NCBI RefSeq assembly: GCF_017641085.1
Contig: NZ_JAEPPI010000002.1
Span: 744,001 to 808,000 of the forward strand
Direction: 5' to 3'
Source of the DNA: Gracilimonas sp.
GTDB taxonomy: Bacteria; Bacteroidota; Rhodothermia; Balneolales; Balneolaceae
Length of the DNA stretch: 64,000 nucleotides
The notes under the pieces are model-generated. The model searched no databases. It was not told the origin of the DNA and saw only the letters and a program-made list of their open reading frames with translations. The position numbers and the translations under genes are program-made. How positions within the stretch are numbered: the first letter of the stretch is position 1; each line of letters begins with the position of its first letter. Below, one piece after another: positions 51,910 through 61,699 of the stretch.

Positions 51910-53088
51910 TTAGTCATCCGTTGACATCCACTCCTTGTATTGGGCCCGGCGCTCGGTTACCTTTTTCAGGTAATTTTTGGTTTCGTCCCAGGGGAGGTTT
52001 GCCAGCAGGTAATCGTAATTTTCCTGGGCGCTCATCCCGTTGATGGTATCCCGGGCATTATTGAAGTTGGTGGAGTTAATGTATGCTCTTGCTACATTTC
52101 CGGCGCCGGTGTTATAGGCACAAATCACCAGGTACTCATGTACCGTGCGGTCTTCAATTCCGCGCATATACCGGTTCATCAAAATGTCGATATAAGTAGA
52201 ACCGAAATGCACGTTTTGGTCGGGATTGAATAAATATTCAGCTGAGGGTATGGCGTCTTCCCCATTTAATACCCGATATACATCCCGACCGGCGGTGCGG
52301 GGTACAATTTGCATTAACCCCAGGGCATTGGCATGAGATTTAGCCATGGGATTGAAAAACGACTCGGTATGAATAATGGCAAGTACGAGAGTAGGATCGA
52401 TTTCATACTTATCTGAGTAGGTTTCCACTTCTTTTCTGAATTTTTCAGCCCGGGTGCGGAGATGATCAGGCACAAGCTGCAGGTTTAAAACGGCAACCTT
52501 TCGGATGGTTCCATCTTCTGCTTCCACTTCTTTAATCTCGGTTTGTTCAGCTACCTCTTTAGCGTATTGGAGAGAATCCATGTCTTCCGGGATGTCAACC
52601 TGTCCGGCTAAAACGGGCTCCTGCATTACTTCTTTCTCTGTTTCATCAGGCAGTTCCGATTCGGTGCCTTTACTGCTAATTAAATCCAGTACCGTATTTT
52701 CTATAGTAATGAGCAGGCTGTCTTCGGTGTCGTTTTCATCAGCCAACACTTCGATAGTGCCCTCACCGTCCTCAAAATCTACGTCCCATCGAACTTTGCC
52801 TCCGTTTTGGTATTCAATCCAGTTGGTCTTGGTTCGCTCTTTAAAATCTCCCCATTGCCGTAACATATCATCCCGGAAGCTGTTGAATTCCATTTCATGC
52901 TGAAACACAAAAGCTTCATAATCGGCGATGTTTTGGTGTAGCGCAGAATCCTGGGCAGCCTGAATTTGATCAAGTTGCTGCTGCCGTTGCTGCCGGTATT
53001 CTTCCCAGGTGAGTGATGCATCTTGTGCTGTGATGTGTGTCGATGAAAAGAAAAGAATGACCAGTCCAAAAAATAGTGAAGTCTTCAT
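51910..53088 (-). CDS. Secreted lytic transglycosylase (MltC/SLT type)
   Basis: This periplasmic enzyme cleaves peptidoglycan between MurNAc and GlcNAc with anhydro-ring formation. The 392-residue protein has a signal peptide (FFSSTHITAQ), a DUF3393-like N-terminal part (about 25-150) and an SLT catalytic domain. Catalytic E242 lies in IIHTESFFNP, followed by HANALGLMQIVPRTAGRDV and CAYNTGAGNVARAY. This is the MltC layout, but no lipobox Cys is visible, so it may be soluble. A near-perfect promoter lies upstream at 53150-53180. Confidence 0.92.
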   Translation of the reverse strand: MKTSLFFGLVILFFSSTHITAQDASLTWEEYRQQRQQQLDQIQAAQDSALHQNIADYEAFVFQHEMEFNSFRDDMLRQWGDFKERTKTNWIEYQNGGKVRWDVDFEDGEGTIEVLADENDTEDSLLITIENTVLDLISSKGTESELPDETEKEVMQEPVLAGQVDIPEDMDSLQYAKEVAEQTEIKEVEAEDGTIRKVAVLNLQLVPDHLRTRAEKFRKEVETYSDKYEIDPTLVLAIIHTESFFNPMAKSHANALGLMQIVPRTAGRDVYRVLNGEDAIPSAEYLFNPDQNVHFGSTYIDILMNRYMRGIEDRTVHEYLVICAYNTGAGNVARAYINSTNFNNARDTINGMSAQENYDYLLANLPWDETKNYLKKVTERRAQYKEWMSTDD

Positions 53089-53450
53089 AAGTACCCCAAA
53101 TGTGCTTTAGCCTAATTAATTGGTGAAATTGTCCCCGTGGTTTGTATCCCAAAAGTACAACCTGCAGAGCAAAAGCCAAATACCGATTTTTTGATGCAAA
53201 ATTTCTGTGTAATGGCTTATGATTTAGGAAGCGAAATGATTTCCGGTATGCAAGCGAGTCGTTCACGGCATCGCGTTAAATAAAAATCGCGTTTAGTTAA
53301 AAAGTATTTCACCTAAATTTTCTGTAATCAGATAAAACAATTTAAATTGGCTCTTCGTCTTTTTTTATGAAACTTTGTTAGAAGGGTTGCTTAAAGGTAA
53401 AGGAATGTCTAACTCTAACTACCAATTTTAAACAAACAGGACGCTACACT
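53089..53450. other. Divergent promoter region
   Basis: This 362-bp gap lies between the lytic transglycosylase (minus) and the metalloprotease (plus). It contains the minus-strand promoter at 53150-53180 and a tcgcgtt-type direct repeat (near 53274 and 53287). No gene is supported; one minus-strand frame of 98 codons across 53266-52970 overlaps the transglycosylase and has no ribosome-binding site. Confidence 0.5.
53150..53180 (-). promoter_or_regulatory. Consensus Bacteroidota-type promoter of the transglycosylase gene
   Basis: On the minus strand TTTG (53180-53177), a 19-bp spacer and TACTTTTG (53157-53150) match the TTTG-N19-TAnnTTTG consensus exactly. The predicted start near 53143 gives a leader of about 55 bases. 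Confidence 0.65.
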
Positions 53451-56051
53451 ATGAAGAAAATACTACTGTTCTTAAGCTTGATTGTTCTGGTTCCGGCATG
53501 GGCGAATGCTCAAAAAGGAGACAAGGACAAAAAAGAAGAAGACAAATTCACGGAACTAACCAAAGATGCCGAACATATTGAGGGTTTCTTTGATCTGTAT
53601 AAAACAGATGATGCTCTGTACCTGACTGTTACTGAAGAGCAGCTAAATAATGACTTTCTCATGAATTTTGAAATTGAGCAAGGTATTGGTTCATCCGGAT
53701 TATATGGCGGAACCATGCTGAGCGTGTTTGAGGGGTTACTTGTACGACTTGAAAAGCAGGAAGGAAAGTTGATGCTTGTTCAAAAACCACACCGTTATGT
53801 GGCTGAAGAAGGTACACCGGAAGCAGTATCGGTAGAATTGGGATATGGGAATTCAATTCTGGAAACCGCCAAGGTTGAAACAACCAATGATGACGGCGTA
53901 ATGCTGGTAAATGTGTATGACTGGTTTGTAGGCGACCTTTCCAATATTGGACAGCGGGTGAGCTTTGTGGTTTCTTCACGACCGGGGCAGCCGGGACGTG
54001 CTTCTTTTGATAAATCGAGAAGCTACCTGAAAGCGGTTAAGTCATTCCCGATGAATACAAATGTGACCGCTCAGCTTACATTCAATAACAGCGAACTGGG
54101 AGGTCCGAGAACCGTAGCCGACAGCCGATATATCCCGGTATCCATTCATTATACCATGGCGGAACTTCCTGAAGAGCCCATGAGTCCGCGTATGGCCGAT
54201 GACCGTACCGGTTTTTTTATGACGGTACATAAGGACTTTACCGACGATGACGATGATACTTTCTTCAAGCGATATGTGAACAAATGGAGACTGGAATGTG
54301 ACGGAGCTCCCGGAGCAGACGGACTTTGCGATCCGGTTGAGCCCATCACCTACTATATCGACCACACAGTACCTGAAGCCTACCGGGAAGCTATGATGGA
54401 AGGGGTGGAAGAATGGTCGAAGGCATTTGAAGCTGCCGGTTTCCGAGATGCGGTTCAGGCCGAAATGTTGCCTGAAGGTGTTGAGCCGGAAGATATCCGC
54501 TATGCAACCCTGAGATGGAACGTGTCGGACCAGCCGGGGTACGGAGCCATTGGCCCTTCTGTGGTTGACCCAAGAACAGGAGAAATCCTGGATGCGGATA
54601 TACTTTTTGAAGCCAACATGATTCTGGGCGACAAAGAAGAGTACCGCGAAATGGTAGAACCGAGAGCAGCCATTGATGAAATTTACAATGTGAGTGCTGA
54701 AGAAGTGGCGATGTCGAGCCGTTCAGAGATGAAGTCGTTTTACACGGAAATGGCCATGCAGCTTGATATGGTTAAAGGACTGCTGGTAGCCAGAGGACAA
54801 ATTGCTTCCAACGACCCTGTTCCCAAGGAATTCACCGATCAGGCACTGCGATGGGTAACCATGCACGAAGTGGGGCATACGCTTGGCCTTCGTCACAATT
54901 TCCGCTCTTCCGTAGATACTCCTCTTGACAAACTATATGACACCGAATGGACTGAGGAAAATGGAGTTTTCAGTTCAACGATGGATTATCCAACGGTAAA
55001 CTTGTCGCCACAGGGAGAAGACAATGATGGACATTACTATAACACCAGTGTAGGTTCTTATGACCGATGGGTAATCAGTTACGGGTACACGCCGGATGAT
55101 GAGAAAGCAGCGGAAATTGCCCGAATGGCAGCTCAGCCGGGTCATGCCTACGGTACCGATGAAGATGCCCGTGGTTCAGGTGCAATAGATCCACATGTCA
55201 ATGTTTATGATCTTGGAGCTGACCCACTTGCATGGGGTAAAGGACGTGCTGCCCTGCTGAGAGACCTTATTCCGGAAGTTCCGGAGATTGCGCTGGCAGA
55301 CAACATGCCTTATTACGAGGCAACCGATTTGTTCAACACGTACTTCTTCCAGTATGTGAGAGCATTGGGCCCGACGGTGAAATATATTGGGGGCCAATAC
55401 CAGTACAGAGACCATGTTGGAGATCCTGATGCGCGGATGCCATTTGTACAAATTCCACTGGAAAAACAGCAGGAAGCACTTGATATGATTATCGAGTATG
55501 CCTTAGCTGAAGATGCGTTTGAACTTCCTCAGGAAGTATATCAGCAATTTGGAGCTGATCGATGGAGCCATTGGGGTAACTCAAACACCTATGGCGGCCG
55601 TATCGACTATCCGTTGCATCAATATTTGTTGGGAGTGCAATCAAGCCTGCTTGAAGCGCTGCTTGATGGAACACGCCTGGCCCGAATTCGGGATACCGAA
55701 GTTAAATTTGGGGAAGAAAACACGATCACTATCCCTGAGCTTATGGGAACCATCACCAACGCCGTTTGGAGTGAAGTATGGGCGGCTCCGGGATCAAACA
55801 TCAGCAGTAACCGCCGTGATGTACAGCGTGCATATCTGGACCTGATGATTGAGATTGTTACAGATGCTCCGTCCGATATGCCGGCAGATGCACGTTCGGT
55901 AGCCCGGGCACAATTGTCGGATCTTAACAACCGAATTACCCGGCGATTGACACCACCTTACAGCTTCGATGCTTATACCGAAGCGCATCTGCGTGAAGTG
56001 AAGGCACGGGTAGATAAAGCACTGGATGCAGGCTTAAGCCTTGAAAACTGA
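53451..56051 (+). CDS. Secreted zinc-dependent metalloprotease (DUF5117/DUF4953 type)
   Basis: The 866-residue exported protease has a signal peptide (PAWANAQ), then a charged linker and a large N-terminal beta region (DUF5117-like, about 30-240). The catalytic domain has the metzincin motif HEVGHTLGLRHNF beginning at H472, followed by the STMDYP Met-turn. The C-terminal DUF4953 helical part ends KALDAGLSLEN. This family is large and common in Bacteroidota and relatives and is thought to act in the periplasm or at the surface; substrates are unknown. No T9SS sorting domain is present. A terminator follows. Confidence 0.92.
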   Translation: MKKILLFLSLIVLVPAWANAQKGDKDKKEEDKFTELTKDAEHIEGFFDLYKTDDALYLTVTEEQLNNDFLMNFEIEQGIGSSGLYGGTMLSVFEGLLVRLEKQEGKLMLVQKPHRYVAEEGTPEAVSVELGYGNSILETAKVETTNDDGVMLVNVYDWFVGDLSNIGQRVSFVVSSRPGQPGRASFDKSRSYLKAVKSFPMNTNVTAQLTFNNSELGGPRTVADSRYIPVSIHYTMAELPEEPMSPRMADDRTGFFMTVHKDFTDDDDDTFFKRYVNKWRLECDGAPGADGLCDPVEPITYYIDHTVPEAYREAMMEGVEEWSKAFEAAGFRDAVQAEMLPEGVEPEDIRYATLRWNVSDQPGYGAIGPSVVDPRTGEILDADILFEANMILGDKEEYREMVEPRAAIDEIYNVSAEEVAMSSRSEMKSFYTEMAMQLDMVKGLLVARGQIASNDPVPKEFTDQALRWVTMHEVGHTLGLRHNFRSSVDTPLDKLYDTEWTEENGVFSSTMDYPTVNLSPQGEDNDGHYYNTSVGSYDRWVISYGYTPDDEKAAEIARMAAQPGHAYGTDEDARGSGAIDPHVNVYDLGADPLAWGKGRAALLRDLIPEVPEIALADNMPYYEATDLFNTYFFQYVRALGPTVKYIGGQYQYRDHVGDPDARMPFVQIPLEKQQEALDMIIEYALAEDAFELPQEVYQQFGADRWSHWGNSNTYGGRIDYPLHQYLLGVQSSLLEALLDGTRLARIRDTEVKFGEENTITIPELMGTITNAVWSEVWAAPGSNISSNRRDVQRAYLDLMIEIVTDAPSDMPADARSVARAQLSDLNNRITRRLTPPYSFDAYTEAHLREVKARVDKALDAGLSLEN

Positions 56052-56088
56052 TAGTTAGAAAGGCAACAGCTTAGTACTTCTGAATTTG

Positions 56089-56118
56089 GCTCCGATGCTC
56101 AGCGTCGGAGCTTTTTTT
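56089..56118 (+). terminator. Rho-independent terminator
   Basis: gctccgatgc and gcgtcggagc (56089-56111) form the stem, followed by seven T. It ends the metalloprotease transcript. Confidence 0.88.
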
Positions 56119-56138
56119 ATGTGCAAAAAAAAATACTT

Positions 56139-57305
56139 CTATCCATTATACCCAACTGAAAGAACCGTGATATCATCCGACTGATCGGCTTTGCCCATAA
56201 ACTTCAGCACATCCACAATCAGGCTGCGCACCAGTTTATTGATGTTATCTTTGCTATGCTTTTCCAGAAAGGCTTCAAGGCGGGGTTCTTCATACATGGA
56301 GCCATCTACAGCCGTTGCTTCTGTAACGCCATCTGTGAAGAGGAGAATTTTTTCACCCGGTTCGAGCGTAAATTCTTTCGTCTCAAAATTGAAGGGTTCA
56401 ATTTTACCAAGCAGAATTCCTTCCGTAGTTTCAACCTCTTCAATCGTCCCGTCATTTCGGACGATGTAAGGTAGGTTATGCCCGCCATTGCAATATTGCA
56501 CCTTGCCGGTTCGAACATCCATCACCCCATAAAAAGCGGTAACAAAAGTGGTGAGATCACTTTCCGGGATCAGCATGGTATTAACTGTTGAAAGACAAAG
56601 GGCAGGGTCCTGAATCTGTGAGGCAATCGCTTTGATGGTTGTCCGGGAAACCGCCATATATAAAGAGGCCGGAACTCCTTTGCCGGAAACGTCGGCACAT
56701 ACAAAGCCCAGGTGGTGTTCATCCAGCATAAAGAAATCATAAAAATCACCACCTACCTGTTTGGCGGTGTACATCTCTGCGTAAATGCTAAACTCTGAGC
56801 GGTCAGGGAAGGGAGGGAACTCCTGGGGCAGCATCTTCTGCTGAATACGAGCCGCTGTTTCCAGGTCGGTTTGTACGGCTTCCAGCGTTTTTTTGTGTTG
56901 AATGCCATCCTGAATGAGTTGTATTTCTTTCAGCGTTTTTTCGATAGTGGCATTCAGGTCGGTGAAGTCGATGGGCTTGGTTACAAAATCAAAAGCACCC
57001 CGGTTCATCGCGGTGCGGATGTTATCCATATCTCCATAGGCGGAAACAATCACGGTTTTGAACGTGGGGTTTTCGAGTTTCTGCGTCTCCGTCAGAAAAG
57101 TGAGCCCGTCCATCCGGGGCATATTGATATCAGATAAAACCAGGGAAATGTTATGCGATTCGCTGAGCATTTCGAGGGCTTCTTCTCCGTTTTCGGCAAA
57201 GAAAAATTCGTATTCATCCTCTTTTATTTGTTTGCGGAACCGTTGCAAAATTAACATTTGCAGATCCGGTTCATCATCAACCACTAATATTCTGTGCTTT
57301 TCCAT
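56139..57305 (-). CDS. Receiver-PP2C protein phosphatase (RsbU-like)
   Basis: The 388-residue protein has an N-terminal receiver (DD pair in VVDDEPDLQ, phospho-acceptor D59 in LVLSDINMPRMDG, TKPI lysine), a coiled linker and a PP2C/SpoIIE phosphatase domain (VGGDFYDFF, FVCADVSGKGVPASLYMAV, FTDGVTEA). It should dephosphorylate a serine on an anti-sigma antagonist or similar protein when the receiver is phosphorylated. It is the last gene of the minus-strand signalling operon, 22 bp after the lone receiver. No anti-sigma factor or antagonist gene is in the window. Confidence 0.93.
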   Translation of the reverse strand: MEKHRILVVDDEPDLQMLILQRFRKQIKEDEYEFFFAENGEEALEMLSESHNISLVLSDINMPRMDGLTFLTETQKLENPTFKTVIVSAYGDMDNIRTAMNRGAFDFVTKPIDFTDLNATIEKTLKEIQLIQDGIQHKKTLEAVQTDLETAARIQQKMLPQEFPPFPDRSEFSIYAEMYTAKQVGGDFYDFFMLDEHHLGFVCADVSGKGVPASLYMAVSRTTIKAIASQIQDPALCLSTVNTMLIPESDLTTFVTAFYGVMDVRTGKVQYCNGGHNLPYIVRNDGTIEEVETTEGILLGKIEPFNFETKEFTLEPGEKILLFTDGVTEATAVDGSMYEEPRLEAFLEKHSKDNINKLVRSLIVDVLKFMGKADQSDDITVLSVGYNG

Positions 57306-57327
57306 AACCCTAGGTTAAATTAAACGT

Positions 57328-57717
57328 CTATTGGTGAATCAATTGGTTGATTTCTTCTCTGAGTTCTTCAAAATCGATGGGCTTGGTAAAAAATGCCTTT
57401 GCGCCCGATTCCATGGCTTTGTCGTAATTATGCTGGTCGCCATAGGCAGATATCATGCTTACTTTTATTTGCGGGAAATCAGTTTTCACCTTTTCCAGCA
57501 GCTCCAGTCCCGACATACCCGGCATGTTGATATCAGAAAATATATACACAACCTCGGGGGGGTGATTACTTCTCAAAATCTCGATGGCTTCATCGCCGGA
57601 AAAGGCAAATTCCAGTTCCAGGGCATTGCTCCGTATTTCTTTTCTGAATTTTTGACGAAACAGCATTTCAACGTCTTTTTCATCATCCACCACTAAAAAT
57701 TTCATGGGTTCGCTCAT
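57328..57717 (-). CDS. Single-domain response regulator
   Basis: The 129-residue CheY-like receiver has no output domain. The acidic pair is in VVDDEKDVE, the phospho-acceptor D62 in IFSDINMPGMSG, and the active lysine in FFTKPIDFEEL. It is closely related to the receiver of the following phosphatase gene (same RQKFRKEI/LQRFRKQI helix and KPIDF end), suggesting duplication. It starts 4 bp after the propeller kinase stop and is probably its phosphate acceptor or a phosphate sink. Confidence 0.93.
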   Translation of the reverse strand: MSEPMKFLVVDDEKDVEMLFRQKFRKEIRSNALELEFAFSGDEAIEILRSNHPPEVVYIFSDINMPGMSGLELLEKVKTDFPQIKVSMISAYGDQHNYDKAMESGAKAFFTKPIDFEELREEINQLIHQ

Positions 57718-57721
57718 TATT

Positions 57722-60700
57722 CTATTTGTTTAGGTTGATCGTAAATATTGTGCCCTTACCTTTTTCAGAATCTACCTGAATGGTGCCACCGTGTGCTTTG
57801 ATGATATCATTGGTAATGCTGAGTCCGAGTCCGGTACCTTCCGTTCCTTTCTTTGTAGTGAAGAAAGGCTGCATAATTTTGTCTCTCATGTCGTCCGGTA
57901 TTCCCGGCCCGTTATCTTCAATTTGAAGTAAAACGTTTCCATTTTCTGATGAAGTCCTCACCGTAAGCTTGGCTTTGTATTCTTTAGAATTTGTTGCTTG
58001 GTCTTTGGACTTCAGCTTTTCCCTCATCGCATCAAAAGCATTGTTGCACAGGTTTACGATTACGCGACTGAAGTCTTCGGCTATTAATGGGATTGGATCT
58101 ATACTTTCATCCAGGTCAAATATGATGTCAGAATTGATGGGCTCCTTGCCGGCTCTCATACCGTGGAAAGTCAGGTTCACATACTCTCTGACTACCGTAT
58201 TTATCTGGGTCGGCTCTTTTCTGCCGCTGCCTCCACGCGAGTGCTGCAACATCGATTTCACGATAGAATCAGCCCTTTGTCCGTGCTCATGAATTTTATT
58301 GAGGTTCGCTTCAATGTCGGCTAACAGATCCTTTAAGTCAGTATTATCACCGGCCAGCTCACGAGCTTCCTCCAGCAGTTCCACATTCAAGTCAGAAAAG
58401 TTATTCACGAAATTCAGCGGATTCTTAATCTCATGGGCAATACCGGCAGTAAGCTGTCCAAGTGAAGCCAGTTTTTCCTGCTGTATGAGCTGTTGCTGCA
58501 TGTCTTTTAACTCACTCAAGGTTGCATTCAGTTTTCGATAGGCTGAAGCATTGTCGAGGGCAATGGCAGCATAAGTGGCCAGGTTTCTCAACAGGTTCAC
58601 ATGATAAGCGGTGTACGCATCTTTCTTGAAGCTTTGAGTGGTGATAACACCTATCACCCGGTCTTGCTGAACCAGCGGCAGGTAGAGTATAGACTTCGAC
58701 TCTTCCCCTTCAATAGGCGCCTGATAGGTTTTAACATACTTGGTATGCTCGTTGGCGTAATCCCCGACAATAATTTCCTCTTTGTTCTTGAAGCAGAAAA
58801 CCGCCAGGCGGTCTTCTTCGTCCAGGTTGTTTACAAAAGGAGATAACATCTTTCCCTTTTCCTTGGTAGCCGGGAACTCGAGTCGGTTTTTTTCTTCATT
58901 ATAAATTCCGACCCCAAAAATGGAAGCATCCATCAGGGCGTTCACATTCTCGTAAACGGTGTCAATGATTTTGTTTACCGAAAGAGTGGAGGTAATGGCC
59001 CGCCCGATCTGGCTCAGCTGCTCGGTATCCGACCGGCGCTTGTTTTCAGCCTCGGCCCGGAGCTCGGCTTCTCGAAGTGCCTGTCGTTCTTGTTCCTTTT
59101 TAGAAATACGGCTGCGCTGAAAACGATCAACCCCAAAAACCATAAAGCCCAGCATTCCAACTCCTAAAGAGTAGGCCCACCAGGTTCTGTACCACGGAGG
59201 TAAAATGGTTAATCCAATTGTGGCTCCTTCGTGATTCCAGACTCCATCCGCATTCGCTGCTTTCACTTTAAAAGTATATTCCCCTTCCGGAAGATTGGTG
59301 TAGGTTGCCGAACGTTTGTTGCCGGCATCAATCCAGTCCGGGTCAAATCCCTCCAGTTGGTAGGAGTAGGTATTCATTTTGGGGTTGGCATAATGCAGGG
59401 CCACATAGTCAAAAGTTACTTCATTTTGGTAATAGGGAAGAGTAATTTTTTGAGTATTACTGAGTGCATCCTTGAGCGGAGAATCAGGTCCGGGCACTAC
59501 GGGTTTGTTGAATATTTTAAAATCAGAAAGCACTACCTGAGGTGGGATTTCATTCACATGCAGCTGTTCGGGAACAAAAGCCGTAACTCCTTCGCCACTG
59601 CCAAAATACATAACTCCGTTATTTCCTTTGAAATAACCGTTCTGAGAATATTCCAGTGCCATAAGTCCGTCATCGAGCCCGTAATTTCTAAACGTCTCAG
59701 TGGCAGGGTCAAAATTAGAGATGCCTTTATTGGAGCTCATCCAAAGGGTGTTGTTATTATCCACCAACAAGCCATATAGCGAATTATTAGAAAGACCTTG
59801 TTCCTCGGTAAAATGCGTAGCCTTGCCGGTTTGTATATCAAAGCGGTTCAGCCCACCATTTGAGGTAGCCAGCCAAAGTGTACCCGGATCATTATTCAGC
59901 TGGGTTATGCTTTGTATTTGACTGTTGTTGATGGTTGTTGAATCGGTAGGTTTATAGGTAGAAGCTACAGTTGCAATACCGTCGGGTGTTATTTGGAGTA
60001 AACCTAAAGTAGTACCTGCCCACAACATGCTGTCTTCAGCCATATGCAAACTCAAAACGGGAGGGCCGAAATCGGTTTTTAATTCTTCCTGAGGAAGGGG
60101 GATATGTTCATACTCTCCGGTGATTGAATTAAAGCGATCGAGCCCGCCAATGCTGCCAATCCAGAAGACGTCCTCATCAGTTGCGGTTGGTACGATCGCA
60201 AAAAGGCTGTTTCGGCCCTGGTTCCCATCAATCCGCGGGTGGCGGAAATAAGTAGATTTTTTAGTTGTGCGATCGAATAAACTCAGCCCACCGCTGGTGC
60301 CTATCCAAAAACGACCATTAGCATCTTCATGGAATACCCGTATGGATCCAAATATTAATGATGTGGTATCATCAGGGTTAGAAGTATAATGAGAGACTTT
60401 CCCGGTGTTGATGTCGAATTCAGTGAGGATATCACCCGCAGACCCGATATCTGTTCCTACCCACAAAGTTCCTTCGCTATCTTCAAAAACACCCCATACA
60501 ATACCCGGGGAGATGGTTTGGTCATCATCAGGGTTATTCTTCAGGTGAGTGAAATTTACCGCGCCGGGATTAAAGGCGGAAAGCCCCCTGGTTGCTGTAC
60601 CCACCCAGATGGTTCCGGAACGGTCGGCATACATCGATGTAGCAAAATTATCGCTGAGGCTATTTGGGTCTCGCTGATTGTTACGATAAGAAGTGAATTC

Positions 60701-61696
60701 ACGGTCAACGATGTCGAAGCGGGCAACACCTGTTCCAGGGCCGGCCACCCATAATACATTTGGATTCTCTGGATCAGGCACAACCTGATGAAGAAAGTTA
60801 AGCGGGTTGACGTTCTCTCCGTCATTGGGTTCAATCAGATATCGCTCAAAGTCCCCGGTTTTGCTATCCAAAAATACCAGTCCATTTCCGGTTGCCAGCC
60901 ACAAAGCACCGGGTATATCAGGTGAGAGATATTGATCCAAAACATTCTGAGGGGCTCCATAAAACTCACGGCCATCTATATCAAACAAAAAGCGGGTGAT
61001 TTCATAAGTATCCGGGTGAATTCTTGAAATGCCATTAGTGCCACCGGCCCAAAGATTGCCTTCAGAGTCTTCGTTAATCCAAAAGACAGTTTGGCTTGCA
61101 ATTGTTGTTGGATCTTCATGGTCATGCTGGTACCGTATGAATGTGCCGTCTTCACCAGCGGGCATACGATTCAGTCCATCTCCAAAGGTGCCCACCCACA
61201 GGTTCCCCCGGCTGTCTTCGAACGGCATAAAAGCACGGTCGCTGGAAATACTGGTAGAGTCATTCGGGTCGTGAACGAACTTCGTGAATTTTCCTGTAGC
61301 CTGATTCAGTCGGTTTAATCCACCGCCTTCTGTTGTAACCCAAATATCCCCGTTTGCTGATTCATCCATCCCCCAAACCCAGTTCTCGGAAAGAGACGTG
61401 GTATCGAAAGGAGTTTGCTTGTACACTTTAAATTCATAGCCATCGTAGCGGTGGAGACCACCCTGAGTAGCAATCCAGAGAAACCCCTTACTATCCTGCA
61501 TAATGGTATTTGCACTGGCCTGATTCATCCCATCGCTGAGCCCGGTATGCTCAAAGCGCAGGGAAGGAGCTTCACTTTGTAAAAGCGTGGGTTTTATTTC
61601 CTGTTCGGTTTGGGCATGAACAGAAGTTACCAGGCCTACAGAAGCAGCCAGGCAAATAATGCCGGTTTTAAAAGATAGTATGTTTTTTTTGCTCAT
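57722..61696 (-). CDS. Two-component-regulator-propeller sensor histidine kinase with GAF domain
   Basis: The 1324-residue protein has a signal peptide (to about 29), then about 12-14 propeller repeats (G.LW.GT..GL..F pattern, for example NLWVGTFGDGLNR and RFWIGTSGGLSLF) forming two periplasmic beta-propellers. A Y_Y_Y domain (YSYQLEGFDPDWIDAG), a membrane helix and a GAF domain (about 930-1070) follow. HisKA has AGIAHEIKNPLNFVNNF, and the HATPase NLCNNAFDAM, DNGPGIP and GTGLGLSIT. Unlike classical Bacteroides propeller sensors it has no fused receiver or AraC domain; the receiver is a separate gene 4 bp later. Confidence 0.94.
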   Translation of the reverse strand: MSKKNILSFKTGIICLAASVGLVTSVHAQTEQEIKPTLLQSEAPSLRFEHTGLSDGMNQASANTIMQDSKGFLWIATQGGLHRYDGYEFKVYKQTPFDTTSLSENWVWGMDESANGDIWVTTEGGGLNRLNQATGKFTKFVHDPNDSTSISSDRAFMPFEDSRGNLWVGTFGDGLNRMPAGEDGTFIRYQHDHEDPTTIASQTVFWINEDSEGNLWAGGTNGISRIHPDTYEITRFLFDIDGREFYGAPQNVLDQYLSPDIPGALWLATGNGLVFLDSKTGDFERYLIEPNDGENVNPLNFLHQVVPDPENPNVLWVAGPGTGVARFDIVDREFTSYRNNQRDPNSLSDNFATSMYADRSGTIWVGTATRGLSAFNPGAVNFTHLKNNPDDDQTISPGIVWGVFEDSEGTLWVGTDIGSAGDILTEFDINTGKVSHYTSNPDDTTSLIFGSIRVFHEDANGRFWIGTSGGLSLFDRTTKKSTYFRHPRIDGNQGRNSLFAIVPTATDEDVFWIGSIGGLDRFNSITGEYEHIPLPQEELKTDFGPPVLSLHMAEDSMLWAGTTLGLLQITPDGIATVASTYKPTDSTTINNSQIQSITQLNNDPGTLWLATSNGGLNRFDIQTGKATHFTEEQGLSNNSLYGLLVDNNNTLWMSSNKGISNFDPATETFRNYGLDDGLMALEYSQNGYFKGNNGVMYFGSGEGVTAFVPEQLHVNEIPPQVVLSDFKIFNKPVVPGPDSPLKDALSNTQKITLPYYQNEVTFDYVALHYANPKMNTYSYQLEGFDPDWIDAGNKRSATYTNLPEGEYTFKVKAANADGVWNHEGATIGLTILPPWYRTWWAYSLGVGMLGFMVFGVDRFQRSRISKKEQERQALREAELRAEAENKRRSDTEQLSQIGRAITSTLSVNKIIDTVYENVNALMDASIFGVGIYNEEKNRLEFPATKEKGKMLSPFVNNLDEEDRLAVFCFKNKEEIIVGDYANEHTKYVKTYQAPIEGEESKSILYLPLVQQDRVIGVITTQSFKKDAYTAYHVNLLRNLATYAAIALDNASAYRKLNATLSELKDMQQQLIQQEKLASLGQLTAGIAHEIKNPLNFVNNFSDLNVELLEEARELAGDNTDLKDLLADIEANLNKIHEHGQRADSIVKSMLQHSRGGSGRKEPTQINTVVREYVNLTFHGMRAGKEPINSDIIFDLDESIDPIPLIAEDFSRVIVNLCNNAFDAMREKLKSKDQATNSKEYKAKLTVRTSSENGNVLLQIEDNGPGIPDDMRDKIMQPFFTTKKGTEGTGLGLSITNDIIKAHGGTIQVDSEKGKGTIFTINLNK

Positions 61697-61699
61697 CGT

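Noticed and set aside
59231-59779. 182-codon plus-strand frame inside the propeller kinase region
   Set aside because: It is antisense to conserved Y_Y_Y and propeller repeats.
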